The notes under the pieces are model-generated. The model was given only the letters and a program-made list of their open reading frames with translations. It was not told the origin of the DNA and searched no databases. A program made the translations under genes and the position numbers. From Burkholderiaceae bacterium (GTDB taxonomy: Bacteria > Pseudomonadota > Gammaproteobacteria > Burkholderiales > Burkholderiaceae_E), in assembly GCA_016710525.1 (NCBI GenBank), contig JADJVQ010000014.1:73776-137775 (forward strand): a DNA stretch of 64,000 nucleotides, read 5' to 3'. Positions 17,819-26,784 of the stretch are shown here, one piece after another (the stretch's first letter is position 1; each line of letters starts with the position of its first letter).

Positions 17819-18793
17819 ATGCAAGCGACCGCTTCTGTCCTTCTCAACCGGCTGATGGCCCGCGCGCGGCTGCGCCATATGCAGGTGCTTGTCCAACTGG
17901 CCGAGCTGGGCAGCGTGCGCCGAGCCGCTCAAGCGGTGGGCATGACGCAACCCGGCGTGTCGCAGATCCTGGCCGATCTCGAACGCATGCTCGACGTCAC
18001 GCTGTTCCACCGGCATGCGCGCGGCGTGCGGCCCACGCCGGCTTGCACCGATGTGCTGCCGCTGGCCCGCCAGATGCTGCTTGGCCTGGCGGCCAGCGCG
18101 GAGGCGGTGTCCGCACGGCGCGAGCTCGGCCAGGGGGTGGTTCGACTGATCGCATCGACCTCGGCGATCAATGGACTGCTGGTGCGGGCGCTGCCCGAGT
18201 TCATCCGCGCCAATCCGGCCATCCAGGTTCAGGTCAGGGAAGGCGAACGCGACGACCAGATGCTCGCCATCGCGCGTGGCGAAATCGACCTCGGACTATG
18301 CCGCCAGCCGCCGGTAGTGCCCGAGGGGTGGGCGTTCCACACGCTGCTGGAAGACCGATTCGTCGTGGCCTGCGCAGCCGACCATCCGCTGGCGCGAAGG
18401 CGCAATCTCGACCTGACCGATTTGGCCGGACAGACCTGGCTGCCGTCACCGGCGGGTTCCGCGGCTCGCGTCTATTTCGATGCGATGTTCGCGACGGCTG
18501 CTGAAGAGGTCCGGATCTGCCAGGTGATCACCCGCACGCTGGCCCTGACCTGGGTCCTGCTGCGTCGGCAGCCCCTGCTCACGGTGGTGCCCTATTGCGT
18601 GGTCGCGCATCTCGTGGACATCGGCGAACTGGCCGTGCTGAAGATGCGCGACGCGATGCCGCTGGAGCCGATCGGGCTGATGTCGGCGATCGAGCCCGCC
18701 GGCATCGCGACGGGTCGATTGACCGAGTTCCTCGTGCAATTTACCGGCAAGCCCAGAACACGAGACCGCGGCGCAGGCAAACCGCACCGATAA
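17819..18793 (+). CDS. LysR-family transcription regulator
   Basis: 324 aa. The N-terminal HTH is M-Q-V-L-V-Q-L-A-E-L-G-S-V-R-R-A-A-Q-A followed by T-Q-P-G-V-S-Q, typical of the GbpR/CbnR-like branch that begins with R-L-R-H. The effector domain follows from residue ~95. It is divergent from the TctC + hydrolase operon, so it probably senses that operon's substrate. I looked for a T-N11-A box in the 92-bp spacer and found none that is convincing. Confidence 0.92.
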   Translation: MQATASVLLNRLMARARLRHMQVLVQLAELGSVRRAAQAVGMTQPGVSQILADLERMLDVTLFHRHARGVRPTPACTDVLPLARQMLLGLAASAEAVSARRELGQGVVRLIASTSAINGLLVRALPEFIRANPAIQVQVREGERDDQMLAIARGEIDLGLCRQPPVVPEGWAFHTLLEDRFVVACAADHPLARRRNLDLTDLAGQTWLPSPAGSAARVYFDAMFATAAEEVRICQVITRTLALTWVLLRRQPLLTVVPYCVVAHLVDIGELAVLKMRDAMPLEPIGLMSAIEPAGIATGRLTEFLVQFTGKPRTRDRGAGKPHR

Positions 18794-18847
18794 ATCGACG
18801 AGCCATCGATGCCGGGCCCGACATCGAGACGGCCTGTTCGATGCGCC

Positions 18848-19756
18848 TCAGATTGCCGCGCCGATCAGGCGGACGAAGTGCGCCGCCACGCGCGCCGGCT
18901 CGGCATCAAAGCCCGTGAACAGCCGGAAGGCGCCGATCGCCTGACCGACCGCCATCGTGCCGCCATCCACCGTGCGGCAGCCGAGTGCACGCGCCACGCG
19001 CAGCAGTTCGGTCTCGAACGGGAAATAGACGATCTCGGCCACCCACAGGCCAGGATGCAGCAGCGCCCCGGGCAGCGGCAGTCCAGGCAGCTTGCTCATC
19101 CCGGTCGGCGTCGCGTGCACCAGGCCGCAGGCGCCCGACAACGCACGGGCAGCGTCCGGCTCGGCCACAGCGCGCCCCCCCGGGTAGACGCGATTCAGTG
19201 CAGCGGCCAGGGCCCGGGCGCGCACCGGGTCCGTGTCGACGATGCGCAGCGACGCCGCCTCCATTCGCAGCAGCGCATGCGCAATGGCGGACCCCGCGCC
19301 ACCCGCGCCGACGAGCACCACGCACGAAAGATCCGCCCCGGGCAGCGCACGCTCGAAGCCCCAGCGCCACCCGCTGCCGTCGGTGTTGTGGCCAATGGCC
19401 CGTCCGTCGCGAAAGACCACCGTATTGACCGCACCCATCGCCCTGGCCTCCTCGGAGAGCTCGTCGAGTTGCGCGAGCACCGCCTGCTTGCAGGGGTAGG
19501 TGATGTTCAGCCCGGCAAAGCCCATCCACTTCGCGGCGGCGATCAGTGTCGGCAGCGCTTCGAGGCCGACGCCCGCCCGATCGAGGTCGATCAGCTGGTA
19601 ATGCAGGCGCAGGCCGTGCTCGGCCGCCTCGGTCTCATGCATCGCCGGAGTCAGCGAGCGCTGTATGCCGGCGCCGATCAGGCCGACGAGACGGCGCGAC
19701 GACGCGTCGACCGTGGGCGTGGCCATGGCGGCAAGGGGAGTCGAGGCAGGCGACAT
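18848..19756 (-). CDS. Shikimate/quinate dehydrogenase-like protein
   Basis: 302 aa; an alternative ATG at 19726 would trim ten residues. The AroE-family substrate domain has G-A-G-I-Q-R-S-L-T-P, N-I-T-Y-P-C-K-Q with the catalytic Lys, and G-A-V-N-T-V and H-N-T-D-G with the catalytic Asp. The NAD(P) site is V-G-A-G-G-A-G-S-A-I, and the C-terminus ends Q-A-I-G-A-F-R-L-F-T-G. A Tyr-Pro-Cys-Lys motif in place of the usual V-T-x-P-x-K is typical of the catabolic quinate/shikimate branch rather than the biosynthetic AroE. The Asp after the second strand (I-V-D-T-D) suggests NAD(H). It is divergent from the TRAP operon, whose cargo could be a related ring acid. Confidence 0.85.
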   Translation of the reverse strand: MSPASTPLAAMATPTVDASSRRLVGLIGAGIQRSLTPAMHETEAAEHGLRLHYQLIDLDRAGVGLEALPTLIAAAKWMGFAGLNITYPCKQAVLAQLDELSEEARAMGAVNTVVFRDGRAIGHNTDGSGWRWGFERALPGADLSCVVLVGAGGAGSAIAHALLRMEAASLRIVDTDPVRARALAAALNRVYPGGRAVAEPDAARALSGACGLVHATPTGMSKLPGLPLPGALLHPGLWVAEIVYFPFETELLRVARALGCRTVDGGTMAVGQAIGAFRLFTGFDAEPARVAAHFVRLIGAAI

Positions 19757-19887
19757 GCGGGCGTCTCGGGATCGGATGGCTGCGCAGTATGTACCGCATG
19801 GTTCACAAACGGCAATGTCCTCGACCCGAATCGATCATCGCCTCAAGGTGACCGATGACGTGCCGTACAGGTTCGCGGCGCTGCAGA

Positions 19888-19915
19888 TTGACGCGCGTTA
19901 ACTGGCTGGTACATT
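19888..19915 (+). promoter_or_regulatory. Candidate sigma-70 promoter for the TRAP operon
   Basis: TTGACG (19888-19893), 16 bases, TACATT (19910-19915), 53 bases before the DctP ATG. The -35 matches five of six consensus bases and the -10 four of six, good for a GC-rich genome. The call is from base matching only. Confidence 0.5.
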
Positions 19916-19967
19916 ATTCCGGCCTACCTAGACGAAGGCCGCCACCGGCTCACCAGGAGACAAGTCC

Positions 19968-20963
19968 ATGTCGCACTCACGCCAACGCCGCTCGCTTCTG
20001 GCCGGCACCGCCTCGCTCGCCGCCGCCGCCGCCGCCGCCCCGTGGGCGTCGGCGCAGGGGAAGATCACCCTGACCTATTCCGACACGGTGCCCGAACAGG
20101 ATCCGCGGGCGGCCATCCTGCGCGACGTCTTCGGCAAGGCGCTCGGCGCGGATTTCGAGTTCAAGCCGTACTTCGGCGCCACGCTGTTCAAGCAGGGCAC
20201 CGAGCCGGTCGCGATGCAGCGCGGCAACCTCGACATGGCCAACCTGGGCGCGTTCGACGTGGTCAAGCAGATCCCGGCCTGGAGCCTCGTCACGACGCCC
20301 TACCTGTTTCGCGACGCCGCGCACATGAAGAAGGTGTTCGGCAGCGAGGTCGGGCGCGAACTGTTCAAGATGATGGAGGACCAGATGGGCATCAAGGTCC
20401 TGTCGGTGCCCTACATCGGCACTCGCCACCTGAATCTGAAGCCGAAGAAAAAGATCACGACGCCGGCCGACCTGGCTGGCATCAAGCTGCGCATGCCGCC
20501 TGGCGAGGGCTGGCAGTTCGTCGGCACGGCCCTGGGCGCCAACCCGGTGCCGGTGGCCTACACCGAGACCTACACCGCGCTGCAGACGGGTGCCATCGAT
20601 GCGCAGGACAACCCGATGAGCGGCACCAAGTCGATGAAGTTCTACGAGGTGACCACGCAATTTGTCCTGACCGCGCACCTGGTGGCCAACAACCTGTTCG
20701 CGATCACCACGAAGAAGTGGAACGCCATGACGCCGGCGCAGCAGAAGACGGTGCAGGCCGCGGCCGATCGCTTCGCCGACGCGATCTCGGCGCAGATGGA
20801 AAAGGACGAGACCGAAATGGCCGCGTTCTTCAAGGCCCAGGGTCTGGATGTCTACGCGCCCGACGTGGTTGCCTTCCGAAAGCACGTGCTCGACGTCTAC
20901 GCGAAGTCCAAATTCGCCAAGGACTGGCGGCCGGGCATGCTCGAGCGGATCAACGCGCTGTGA
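19968..20963 (+). CDS. dctP: TRAP transporter periplasmic binding protein, DctP family
   Basis: 331 aa, with AGGAGA 8 bases before the ATG. The signal region has R-R-S-L-L-A-G and a poly-Ala hydrophobic core ending A-S-A-Q, Tat-like. The mature part has D-P-R-A-A-I-L, the P-Y-L-F-R segment, and the core D-L-A-G-I-K-L-R-M-P with the Arg that pairs with a carboxylate, then E-T-Y-T-A-L-Q-T-G-A-I-D-A-Q-D-N-P. It is the substrate receptor of a Na+-driven uptake system. DctQ and DctM follow directly with overlapping ends. Confidence 0.95.
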   Translation: MSHSRQRRSLLAGTASLAAAAAAAPWASAQGKITLTYSDTVPEQDPRAAILRDVFGKALGADFEFKPYFGATLFKQGTEPVAMQRGNLDMANLGAFDVVKQIPAWSLVTTPYLFRDAAHMKKVFGSEVGRELFKMMEDQMGIKVLSVPYIGTRHLNLKPKKKITTPADLAGIKLRMPPGEGWQFVGTALGANPVPVAYTETYTALQTGAIDAQDNPMSGTKSMKFYEVTTQFVLTAHLVANNLFAITTKKWNAMTPAQQKTVQAAADRFADAISAQMEKDETEMAAFFKAQGLDVYAPDVVAFRKHVLDVYAKSKFAKDWRPGMLERINAL

Positions 20964-21460
20964 TCGCCTGGCTTCGGCGCGGCGCCGAGGCTGTGCTCGT
21001 GCTGATGATGGGGGCGATGTTCGTCGCCTTCATCCTGCAGGTCATCTTCCGCTACGCGCTCAACCTGCCGGTCGGCTGGACCGACGAGGTCTGCACCCTG
21101 GTCTGGCTCTGGGGAATTCTGTGGGGCGCGTCCTTCGTGCTGCGCAACCGTGAGGACATCCGGTTCGACATGGTCTACAGCCACCTGCCGCGCGCGGTGC
21201 GGCGCGCCTGCACGGTCGCGGCCAGCGGTTGCGCCGTGCTGCTGCTGCTGGCGTCGCTGCCGGCCACCTGGTCCTACGTCACCTTCATGAAGGTGGAGTC
21301 CACCGCCAGCTTCGGCATTCCGCTGAATTGGGTGTTCTCGATCTACGTCGTATTCGTCCTTGCCATGGCCGTGCGTCACGCCGGCATCGTCCTGGATGCC
21401 CTGCGCGGCCGCCTGGTCGAGGACGGCCATCGGCTTGGCGACGGGGGTTCGGCGACGTGA
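20960..21460 (+). CDS. dctQ: TRAP transporter small permease, DctQ family
   Basis: 166 aa from a GTG at 20960 that overlaps the DctP stop (GTGA). Four transmembrane helices are visible (V-L-V-L-M-M-G-A-M-F, L-V-W-L-W-G-I-L-W, A-V-L-L-L-L-A-S-L, I-Y-V-V-F-V-L-A-M), with the typical F-R-Y-x-L and W-T-D-E-V segments. It forms the inner-membrane complex with DctM. Confidence 0.93.
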   Translation: MIAWLRRGAEAVLVLMMGAMFVAFILQVIFRYALNLPVGWTDEVCTLVWLWGILWGASFVLRNREDIRFDMVYSHLPRAVRRACTVAASGCAVLLLLASLPATWSYVTFMKVESTASFGIPLNWVFSIYVVFVLAMAVRHAGIVLDALRGRLVEDGHRLGDGGSAT

Positions 21461-22761
21461 TGGGACTGCTGTCGCCGTTCGGATGGTGCATGCTCGGCAT
21501 CGGCGCGCTGAGCCTGCTCGGGCTGCCGATCGGACTGTCGATGATCGGCGGATCGGTGCTCTACCTGGCGATCTCCGGACAGGACATCGGCATCGCGGCC
21601 GAACAGCTGGTGCAGGGCCTGACCAACACTTACACGCTGCTGGCCATTCCGCTGTTCATTCTCGCCGCCGAGATCATGAACATGGGCTCGCTCAGCGACC
21701 GGCTGCTTGCCTGGTGCAACGCGCTGGTCGGACGCTTTCGCGGGGGCATGGGCCACGTCAACGTCGTCTCGTCGCTGATCTTCTCGGGCATGTCGGGTTC
21801 GGCGATCGCCGACGTCGTCGGTGTCGGCAAGCTGACGATGGACATGATGACCAAGGACGGGCGTTACACGCCGGCCTACGCGGCGGCGATCACGGCGGCC
21901 ACCGCCACCATCGGCCCGATCATCCCGCCGTCGATTCCGCTGGTGCTGTATGCGCTGATCTCCGACACCTCCATCGGCTACCTGTTTGCGGCCGGCGTCG
22001 TGCCGGGCCTGGTGATGACGCTGGTGATGATGCTGCTGAACGGCTGGCTCGCGCACCGGCGCAACTTCCCGGTGGAACCGGCAGTGCCGATGCGCGAGTT
22101 CCTGCCGCTGACCTGGCGCGCACTGCCGGCGCTGATGATGCCGGTGGTGCTGCTGGGTGGCATCTACAGCGGCGTGATGACACCGACCGAGTCGGCCGCG
22201 GTGGCGGCACTGTATGCGCTCGTGATCTCGGCCGTGCTGTACCGCTCGGTCACGGGTCGCGGCCTGTACGGCTCGCTGCTGAACAGCGGCCGCCAGATGG
22301 CCTCCGTCGGCATCCTGATCGCCGGCGCGCTGGTCTTCAACTTCGTGGTCACGAAGGAAGACGTGCCGCAGACGGTGAAGGTATTTCTCGAGGGCTTCCA
22401 CCTGGGGCAGGTCGGGTTCCTGCTGCTGGTCAACGTCGTGCTGCTGGCGCTGGGCGCGCTGCTCGAGGGCGGAACGATCCTGCTGGTGATCGTGCCCATC
22501 CTGATCCCCACCGCCCAGGCCCTGGGCATCGACATGGTGCACTTCGGGCTGGTCGTCACGATCAACCTGATGATCGGCTTGATCACGCCCCCTTATGGGT
22601 TGCTGCTGTTCATCGTCGCCAGCATGGCCAGGGAACCGCTGACGGCGGTGATCCGCGAGGCCGTGCCCTACATCGTCGTGCTGGTCGCGGCGCTGCTGTT
22701 CCTGACCTTCGTCCCCGACTCGGTGCTGTGGCTGCCCCGGCAGCTGGGCTACAAAGGCTGA
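21460..22761 (+). CDS. dctM: TRAP transporter large permease, DctM family
   Basis: 433 aa from the ATG at 21460 (TGATG overlap with dctQ). It is strongly hydrophobic, with about twelve membrane segments. Family motifs include A-I-P-L-F-I-L-A-A-E-I-M-N, F-S-G-M-S-G-S-A-I-A-D, G-P-I-I-P-P-S-I-P-L-V, P-T-E-S-A-A-V and L-I-T-P-P-Y-G. It carries out Na+-coupled transport of the DctP ligand. The following esterase gene starts three bases after its stop. Confidence 0.95.
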   Translation: MGLLSPFGWCMLGIGALSLLGLPIGLSMIGGSVLYLAISGQDIGIAAEQLVQGLTNTYTLLAIPLFILAAEIMNMGSLSDRLLAWCNALVGRFRGGMGHVNVVSSLIFSGMSGSAIADVVGVGKLTMDMMTKDGRYTPAYAAAITAATATIGPIIPPSIPLVLYALISDTSIGYLFAAGVVPGLVMTLVMMLLNGWLAHRRNFPVEPAVPMREFLPLTWRALPALMMPVVLLGGIYSGVMTPTESAAVAALYALVISAVLYRSVTGRGLYGSLLNSGRQMASVGILIAGALVFNFVVTKEDVPQTVKVFLEGFHLGQVGFLLLVNVVLLALGALLEGGTILLVIVPILIPTAQALGIDMVHFGLVVTINLMIGLITPPYGLLLFIVASMAREPLTAVIREAVPYIVVLVAALLFLTFVPDSVLWLPRQLGYKG

Positions 22762-22763
22762 CC

Positions 22764-23690
22764 ATGATCAATCCCGAGCTGACCGCCTTCCTGGCCGACT
22801 GGGCCGCCGCCTGGGCCCCGCTGCCGGCCAGTGCCGGCCCTGCGGAACGCCGGGCCCACTTCGAAACCGTGGCCGCCGCGACGCGCGAGCCGACCCCGCC
22901 GGGGGTCACCACGCGGGAGCATTGGGTGACCCGCGATGATCGCCGTGTCCGGGTGCGCGAATTCAGGCCCGCCGTGGCAAGGCCGCAGCCGGCGCTGATC
23001 TACCTGCACGGTGGCGCCTGGACGCGGGGCAGCCCCGAGACGCACTGGGACATCACTGCCGGCCTCGCGGCGCGCACCGGGCGAGTCGTGTTCAGCGTCG
23101 ACTATGCGAAGGTGCCCGAGCATCCGTTTCCGGCCGCGGTGAACGACGTGCGCGCCGTCGTGGCCTGGCTGTTCGAGCAAGCCGGCGCGCAGGGGGTCGA
23201 TGCGACTCGCATCGCGATCGCCGGCGACAGCTCCGGCGCCAACCTCGCGGCGGCGATGACGCTGGCGTTTCGCGGCACGGCCTGCCGCATCGAGCGGCAG
23301 CTGCTGGTTTACCCCGCCTGCGACTTCGACACCGATCGCCCTTCGTATCGCGAGAACGCCGACGGCCCCATTCTCAATGTGGCATCGATGCCGATGGTCA
23401 ATGCCGCGTACTGCCCAAACCCGGCCGACCTGAAGCATCCGCTGGCCGCGCCACTGCTGGCCGACAGCCATGCCGGTTTGCCGCCCGCCTACATCGCGGT
23501 GGCCGAGCACGACCCGCAGCGCGACAGCGGAATCGCCTACGCCGACGCGCTCCAGGCTGCCGGCGTGCCGGTGACACTGGACCGCGGTCCCGGCCTGATC
23601 CACAGTTATCTGCGGGCGCTGACCTATTGCGCCGACGCGCGGGCGAGCTTCGAGCGGATGGCGCTCTGGCTTGGCGGCGCACGCCCCTGA
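22764..23690 (+). CDS. Alpha/beta-hydrolase, hormone-sensitive-lipase-like
   Basis: 308 aa from the ATG at 22764, two bases after the DctM stop. The oxyanion motif Y-L-H-G-G-A-W and nucleophile box A-G-D-S-S-G-A-N are those of the HSL/arylformamidase-like group, with the acid in V-A-E-H-D-P and the His in L-I-H-S-Y. As the last gene of the TRAP operon it may hydrolyse an ester or amide form of the imported compound. Confidence 0.9.
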   Translation: MINPELTAFLADWAAAWAPLPASAGPAERRAHFETVAAATREPTPPGVTTREHWVTRDDRRVRVREFRPAVARPQPALIYLHGGAWTRGSPETHWDITAGLAARTGRVVFSVDYAKVPEHPFPAAVNDVRAVVAWLFEQAGAQGVDATRIAIAGDSSGANLAAAMTLAFRGTACRIERQLLVYPACDFDTDRPSYRENADGPILNVASMPMVNAAYCPNPADLKHPLAAPLLADSHAGLPPAYIAVAEHDPQRDSGIAYADALQAAGVPVTLDRGPGLIHSYLRALTYCADARASFERMALWLGGARP

Positions 23691-23720
23691 TCGGCACCGC
23701 CAACGACCCGCCCGGTGCGC

Positions 23721-24389
23721 CTACTTGCGCACGAAGCGCACGATCATCTCGATGATGCTGTCGCGGCGCGCGATGATCGCCGCCGGCGTGTCGAGGTCGC
23801 GCTGGAAGATCAGCGAGAAGGTGTAGCGGTTCGCCACGTTGAACACCGAGAGCGCGCTGATCGACCGGTGAAGGTCGACCGGGTCGATGCCGCCGCGAAA
23901 CAGCCCGGCGTCGAGTCCACGCTGCAGCACGCGCTTCAGGCCGTCGATCGCCGGCACGTTGAGCTGCTGGATGGCCTTGCTGCGGCGCAGGTACTCGGCG
24001 CGATGGATGTTCTCGGTCATCACGAGCCGGATGAAATCGGGGTTGGCGAGCTGGTAGTCGACCGTGAAGCCGATCAGCCGGCGCAGCGCATCCTCGGGCG
24101 GCAGATCGTCCAGGTGCAGGTTGGACTCGATCGCGCGCATGCGCCGGTAGGCTTCTTCGAGCACCGCAAGGTAGAGCCCCTCCTTGCTGCCGAAGTAGTA
24201 GTAGATCATGCGCTTGCTGGTGCTCATCGCCTTGGCGATGACGTCGATGCGGGCCCCTGCCAGGCCCTTGTCCGCGAACTCGCGCGTGGCGACCGACAGG
24301 ATGTCGGCCATTGTCCGCTCGGGATCGTGGGTGCGCGTTGGAGCCTTCGCCGCGACCGCGCGGCGGCGTTTCTGTACCGTTTCGTTCAT
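23721..24389 (-). CDS. TetR-family transcription regulator
   Basis: 222 aa from the ATG at 24389 (M-N-E-T-V-Q-K-R-R-R). HTH: I-L-S-V-A-T-R-E-F-A-D-K-G-L-A-G-A-R-I-D-V-I-A, then S-T-S-K-R-M-I-Y-Y-Y-F-G-S-K-E-G-L-Y. This form resembles the RutR/YfiR-type regulators of nitrogen and pyrimidine catabolism. The C-terminal ligand domain follows from residue ~75. It is convergent with the TRAP-esterase operon and may regulate it, although no operator was identified. Confidence 0.92.
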   Translation of the reverse strand: MNETVQKRRRAVAAKAPTRTHDPERTMADILSVATREFADKGLAGARIDVIAKAMSTSKRMIYYYFGSKEGLYLAVLEEAYRRMRAIESNLHLDDLPPEDALRRLIGFTVDYQLANPDFIRLVMTENIHRAEYLRRSKAIQQLNVPAIDGLKRVLQRGLDAGLFRGGIDPVDLHRSISALSVFNVANRYTFSLIFQRDLDTPAAIIARRDSIIEMIVRFVRK

Positions 24390-24516
24390 TTGCGCAGTGT
24401 AGAGGACGGACCGGTTCGCCGCGCGAGCGTCCGTGCAACACGATCCGCCGGCCACGAACACGAGCTTCTCGGCACGCCTTGACCGGGCATGCCGTCGGGC
24501 GCCCCGTCCCGTCGGC

Positions 24517-25347
24517 CTACAACGTGTCCAGCACCCGGCGCACCTCGCGCAGATAGTCCTCGAACTCGTGCAGGTCGACGTGGCCGGCACCCGCGATCGT
24601 CACGACCCGCGCCCCTGGTGCGCCCGCCGCCAGTTCGTGGCTGTGCGACACCGGGATGAGCTGATCCTTGTCGCCATGCAGCAGCAGCACCGGCCGCTCG
24701 ATGCGCGCCAGGACCTGATCGGTGCGCAGCTTGTAGCGCAGCAGTGCCGAGGGCACCCACGGATAGTGGTACGCGGCCAGCGCGGCCATGCTGCGGTAGG
24801 GCGACACCAGCAGCGTGAGGTCGGGCTGCTCCTTCGCGGCCAGGCTCGCGGCCAGCCCCGAGCCCAGCGAGCGCCCGAAGAACACGACCTTTCGCCCCCG
24901 GTATCGCGGCGCGTAGCGCGCCCACACGGCACGGGCATCGGCGTTGAGCTGCGCCTCGCTCTCGATGCGCCCGGTGCTCTTGCCATACCCGCGATAGTCC
25001 ATCATCACCAGGTCGAAGTTGGCCTGGCGATAGAAATCGGTGGTGACGAACCAGCTGCGCAGGCTGCCCGCGTTGCCGTGCAGGTAGAACACGACCCCCT
25101 TGGGCTCGGGCACCCTGAGCTCCAGCACCGACAGCCGTGCGCCCGGAACCTCGACGAAGGCCTCGTGCACGTCGGGCGCCCTCGACAGCACGGTGTCGGG
25201 CGCCAGCACCTCCGGCTGGAACAGCAGGCGCTCCTGGCGAAACCACAGCATCGCGAGCACGGCGCCATAGGCCACCGGCAGCGCGACGGCCAGCACGGTC
25301 AGCACGTACGCAAACCCGCGCACCGGTTGCTCACCGGAGGCGCGCAT
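24517..25347 (-). CDS. Membrane-anchored alpha/beta-hydrolase (BEM46/ABHD13-like)
   Basis: 276 aa from the ATG at 25347, chosen because it sits just before a single hydrophobic helix (F-A-Y-V-L-T-V-L-A-V-A-L-P) and the frame upstream is low-complexity. After the anchor comes F-Q-P-E, typical of the family, then Y-L-H-G-N-A-G-S, D-Y-R-G-Y-G-K-S, the nucleophile box F-G-R-S-L-G-S-G, the acid in H-G-D-K-D and the His in A-G-H-V-D-L. Family members are poorly characterised membrane-bound serine hydrolases. It is divergent from the catalase-like gene. Confidence 0.88.
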   Translation of the reverse strand: MRASGEQPVRGFAYVLTVLAVALPVAYGAVLAMLWFRQERLLFQPEVLAPDTVLSRAPDVHEAFVEVPGARLSVLELRVPEPKGVVFYLHGNAGSLRSWFVTTDFYRQANFDLVMMDYRGYGKSTGRIESEAQLNADARAVWARYAPRYRGRKVVFFGRSLGSGLAASLAAKEQPDLTLLVSPYRSMAALAAYHYPWVPSALLRYKLRTDQVLARIERPVLLLHGDKDQLIPVSHSHELAAGAPGARVVTIAGAGHVDLHEFEDYLREVRRVLDTL

Positions 25348-25592
25348 GGAACGAGGCGCAGCCTGCCGCAGGCATTCGACGAAACATGTTTGGCATCCCC
25401 TGAAGCGCGCCAGCTTAACCGAGACCGGTATCGCCGGTCGGCGCGCACGTTCGGCGCCCGCGCCTGCCCGCCCGATCGGCGGCATGTGCGCAGCGGTAGT
25501 ACGCTGGCGCTGGCGCTGGCGCGCGCCGCGCGCCGCGGACCCGATGGCGCGACCCGCCGGCCTCGTTGACCCGGAAACTTTCAAGGACAGCC

Positions 25593-26585
25593 ATGACCCA
25601 GGCTCCCAGCACCCGATGGCAGGAGCGCATTGCGCCCGACGAACAGGTCCGTTATGAGCAGGCGGCGCAGCAGATCGTCGCGATCCAGCGCCAGCGGTCC
25701 GAGCGCTTCGGCACGGGCCGCGCGCTGCATCGCAAGGGGATCACGGCCGCGCACGGCGAACTCACGGTCGCCGCCGGCCTGCCCCCGCACGCCGCGCACG
25801 GCCTGTTCGCACAACCCGGCCGGCACGAGGTCTGGCTGCGCCTGTCCAACGGCGGCATGGACCGTGCCGCAGACCGAAAACCCGACATCCGCGGATTCTC
25901 GCTGCGGGTCTTCGGCGTGTCGGGCGATTCGGCGCTGGGCAATGGTCCCGCGAAGTCCCAGGACTTCACGCTGATCAACCAGGATGCGTTCTCGACCAGC
26001 GGCAGTGCCGAATTCATCGAGTTCGTGGTCGCGGCATCGCAGGGCGGCACCGCGCTGCTGAAGTTTCTCGTCCGCCGCTATGGCGTACTGGGTGCTGTCG
26101 GCCAGGTGCGCAAGGCACTGCGCACTTTCGGCAAGCCGTTCGGCGGCTTCGCCATCGAGCCCTTCAACAGCGTGCTGCCGATGGCCTGCGGACCCTATGC
26201 GGTGCGAGTGCGCGTGACGCCGGATCCGGCCAATGGCGCACCGTCGGCCGGCGCGCCGGGCGACTGGAACACCGACTTCAGCAACCGTCTCGCCCAGCGC
26301 CCCCTGGCCTGGGACATGGCGCTGCAGTTCTTCACCGAAGAAGCCGTCACGCCGATCGAAGATGCTTCGGTCGCCTGGCCCACGCCCTGGCTGACCGTCG
26401 CCAGGCTGACATTGCCCGCGCAGGACACCGGATCGGCCGCGGGAGCCGCCCTGTCGGAGCAGGTCGAAGGCTCGGTGTTCGATCCGTGGCAGGCCCTGGC
26501 CGAACACCGGCCGCTGGGCGACGTGCAACGGGCCCGCAAGGTCGTCTATTTCGCCAGCCAGAAGGCGCGCGGCGCGGCTTCCTGA
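25593..26585 (+). CDS. Small catalase-like haem protein
   Basis: 330 aa from the ATG at 25593, with AAGGA five bases before it. The fold markers of the catalase core are visible in reduced form: a distal His in A-L-H-R-K-G, R-L-S-N-G, F-T-L-I-N-Q-D-A-F with the distal Asn, and near the C-terminus F-D-P-W, H-R-P-L-G-D and R-K-V-V-Y, where the Tyr is a candidate axial haem ligand (RxxxY). At 330 aa it is far shorter than true catalases (about 480 or more) and belongs with the mini-catalase/SrpA-like group, which includes peroxidases and haem proteins acting on fatty acid hydroperoxides. The reaction is unknown. Confidence 0.82.
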   Translation: MTQAPSTRWQERIAPDEQVRYEQAAQQIVAIQRQRSERFGTGRALHRKGITAAHGELTVAAGLPPHAAHGLFAQPGRHEVWLRLSNGGMDRAADRKPDIRGFSLRVFGVSGDSALGNGPAKSQDFTLINQDAFSTSGSAEFIEFVVAASQGGTALLKFLVRRYGVLGAVGQVRKALRTFGKPFGGFAIEPFNSVLPMACGPYAVRVRVTPDPANGAPSAGAPGDWNTDFSNRLAQRPLAWDMALQFFTEEAVTPIEDASVAWPTPWLTVARLTLPAQDTGSAAGAALSEQVEGSVFDPWQALAEHRPLGDVQRARKVVYFASQKARGAAS

Positions 26586-26743
26586 GCGGGCGGCGAGGCC
26601 GCCGCGATCGCCTTTGTGCCGCGGTTCCGCGAGCGCCCGCTGAGGACCGAAGACGCGGCCGAAGACACCCGGTCCTTCATCGGATGCCGGGCCGCGGTAT
26701 TCAAGGGCCGATGGCACAGGTGGCCAGCCGGTTGCCGCCCTCG

Positions 26744-26763
26744 CGATAAGATCCGACTTATCG
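26744..26763. promoter_or_regulatory. Perfect palindrome, candidate TetR operator
   Basis: CGATAAG, six bases, CTTATCG: 7-bp arms, fully symmetric, AT-rich within GC-rich surroundings. It ends 21 bases before the GTG of the TetR gene at 26785, so it would cover the promoter or leader. TetR proteins commonly repress their own genes through such sites. Confidence 0.6.
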
Positions 26764-26784
26764 ACAGTCAGGCTGGGAGTTGGA

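Noticed and set aside
21360..22763. Long N-terminal extension of the esterase over dctM
   Set aside because: Overlaps the membrane protein in another frame; no signal or domain.
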